Positions 5,195 through 5,943 of a DNA stretch of 5,943 nt are shown one piece after another; position 1 is the first letter of the stretch, and each line of letters opens with the position of its first letter. The stretch is from an uncultured bacterium (GTDB lineage Bacteria > Planctomycetota > Phycisphaerae > Phycisphaerales > SM1A02), in the NCBI GenBank assembly GCA_903914045.1, contig CAIWNO010000089.1, forward strand, positions 1-5,943, read 5' to 3'. The notes under the pieces are model-generated. The model worked only from the letters and a program-made list of their open reading frames with translations, did no database searches and was not told where the DNA came from. The position numbers and the translations under genes are program-made.

Positions 5195-5943
5195 TTAGTT
5201 GATCTCCAAAAGTGCTAGACCAACATCGGAGCTGTCAACTTCACCGGATCCATCCAAATCTGTTGGGCAGCCTGCGCAAGGACCAACATCCAACAAGATG
5301 AGACCAATGTCCGAGCTGTCAACAATACGATCGCCATCCATATCGCCAAAGACGGCATCGGCGCACTTCACACTGGTGAATGTGACGCTGTCAACGCCGG
5401 CTTCAACAACATTATCGGTGCCATTGTCTTGCGCAACAAACTTCACGCGCATTTGGTTGGTGACTGGCAAGATATTGAGCACATTCAATTTCTTCAGCAC
5501 CCACGTGTTGGCGCCAGTTGCGGTGGTGTAGGAAGCGCCAAGCACCCAAGTGCTACCGCCGTCATTACTGACGAATACTTCTAACGGATCATCTGTTGGA
5601 GTGGCGCCGTTGTAACTTAAGAAGATGGCGTAGGACAATTCAACCGTGTCACCCGAAGAGGCATCTACAATTGGACTTAGAAATGAAGTCTTGCCGCCGT
5701 CAACATCCTCGCAACTTCTATAAGCCGTCACAAACGCCTTGGTTCCACTGTATGAAACAGTGTTAGCACCGCAGCCACTCAGCACCGCATTGCGCACCCA
5801 GATGCCCGCAGTCGCGGTGTCGCCTGGCGCGCCAATCGTGAACAGCGTTGAAGAGCCATCAAAGTTGTCGGCAATTAAAGTTGCCGAGGAAATTGCTGCA
5901 GTTGCCACATAGGCCGCTGTTGCTCCACCCGCAGGCAAGGTCA
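5195..5943 (-). CDS. C-terminal part of a secreted protein sharing the protease's C-terminal modules (partial)
   Basis: The reading frame is open to the right edge, so only the last 249 or so residues are seen and the true start lies outside the window. The apparent TTG start at 5938 is not a real start. The visible part has a jelly-roll-like module beginning at DNFDGSS. It contains the conserved pair of cysteines in SGCG...SCEDVDGG, then DDPLEVFVSNDGGSTW and FVAQDNGTDNVVEA. The tail has two EF-hand-type loops (DMDGDRIVDSSD and DLDGSGEVDSSD) joined by LDVGPCAGCPT. Every block has a counterpart in the protease encoded downstream. Over the final 51 residues I count 39 identities. The first loop has Arg where Gly is usual at position 6. 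Whether the missing N-terminal part is also a protease cannot be told. It is probably exported, with its own terminator at 5130-5157. Confidence 0.85.
   Translation of the reverse strand, partial: TLPAGGATAAYVATAAISSATLIADNFDGSSTLFTIGAPGDTATAGIWVRNAVLSGCGANTVSYSGTKAFVTAYRSCEDVDGGKTSFLSPIVDASSGDTVELSYAIFLSYNGATPTDDPLEVFVSNDGGSTWVLGASYTTATGANTWVLKKLNVLNILPVTNQMRVKFVAQDNGTDNVVEAGVDSVTFTSVKCADAVFGDMDGDRIVDSSDIGLILLDVGPCAGCPTDLDGSGEVDSSDVGLALLEIN
5198..5347 (-). other. dockerin-type double EF-hand tail of the partial protein
   Basis: The tail runs from FGDMDG to the C-terminal LLEIN. The second loop and the segment preceding it, from GCPTD to GLALL, are identical in protein sequence to the protease tail, while the first loop has diverged (R in place of G at loop position 6, I at position 7). 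This suggests stronger constraint on, or more recent exchange of, the second repeat. Confidence 0.75.

Overview
The window looks like chromosomal DNA from a planctomycete, most likely class Phycisphaerae. This is inferred from protein style alone: large secreted proteins rich in Ser, Thr and Gly that carry a jelly-roll-like module followed by a dockerin-type double EF-hand at the extreme C-terminus, an FmdB-like protein of unusual type, and mostly weak or absent Shine-Dalgarno sequences. No rRNA or other marker is present to confirm it.

Layout. Positions 23-1021 (+ strand) hold two closely spaced genes: a 76-residue FmdB-like protein and a 251-residue DUF429 (RNase H-fold) protein. They converge on queE (1094-1819, - strand), the radical SAM enzyme 7-carboxy-7-deazaguanine synthase of queuosine-precursor synthesis. 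A tRNA-Leu(GAG) gene (1869-1952, - strand) lies 49 bases upstream of queE in the same orientation. Next is a compact region of overlapping hairpins (about 1957-2051), including the likely terminator of the following gene.

Positions 2076-4907 (- strand) encode a 943-residue exported zinc metalloprotease resembling family M36/fungalysin. It has a signal peptide, an FTP/PepSY-like propeptide region, an HEYGH active site with downstream GEGQAD, a six-cysteine segment, an Ig-like region, a jelly-roll-like module and a dockerin-like tail. About 290 bases of non-coding DNA follow (4908-5194), holding the putative protease promoter and a strong terminator. From 5195 to the right edge is the C-terminal part of a second secreted protein, on the same strand and truncated by the window. 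It shares the jelly-roll-like and dockerin-like modules with the protease.

The left half is housekeeping (tRNA, deazaguanine synthesis, small conserved proteins). The right half is two secreted proteins that appear to use one common C-terminal cassette. A terminator between them suggests separate transcription units. I found no CRISPR array, insertion sequence, phage gene or recognisable defence system. The points most worth a second look are the shared C-terminal cassette with its Cys-x-x-Cys linker, the cysteine-rich insertion in the protease, the FmdB-like protein that lacks the normal zinc-ribbon cysteines, and the interlocking hairpins at 2005-2051.
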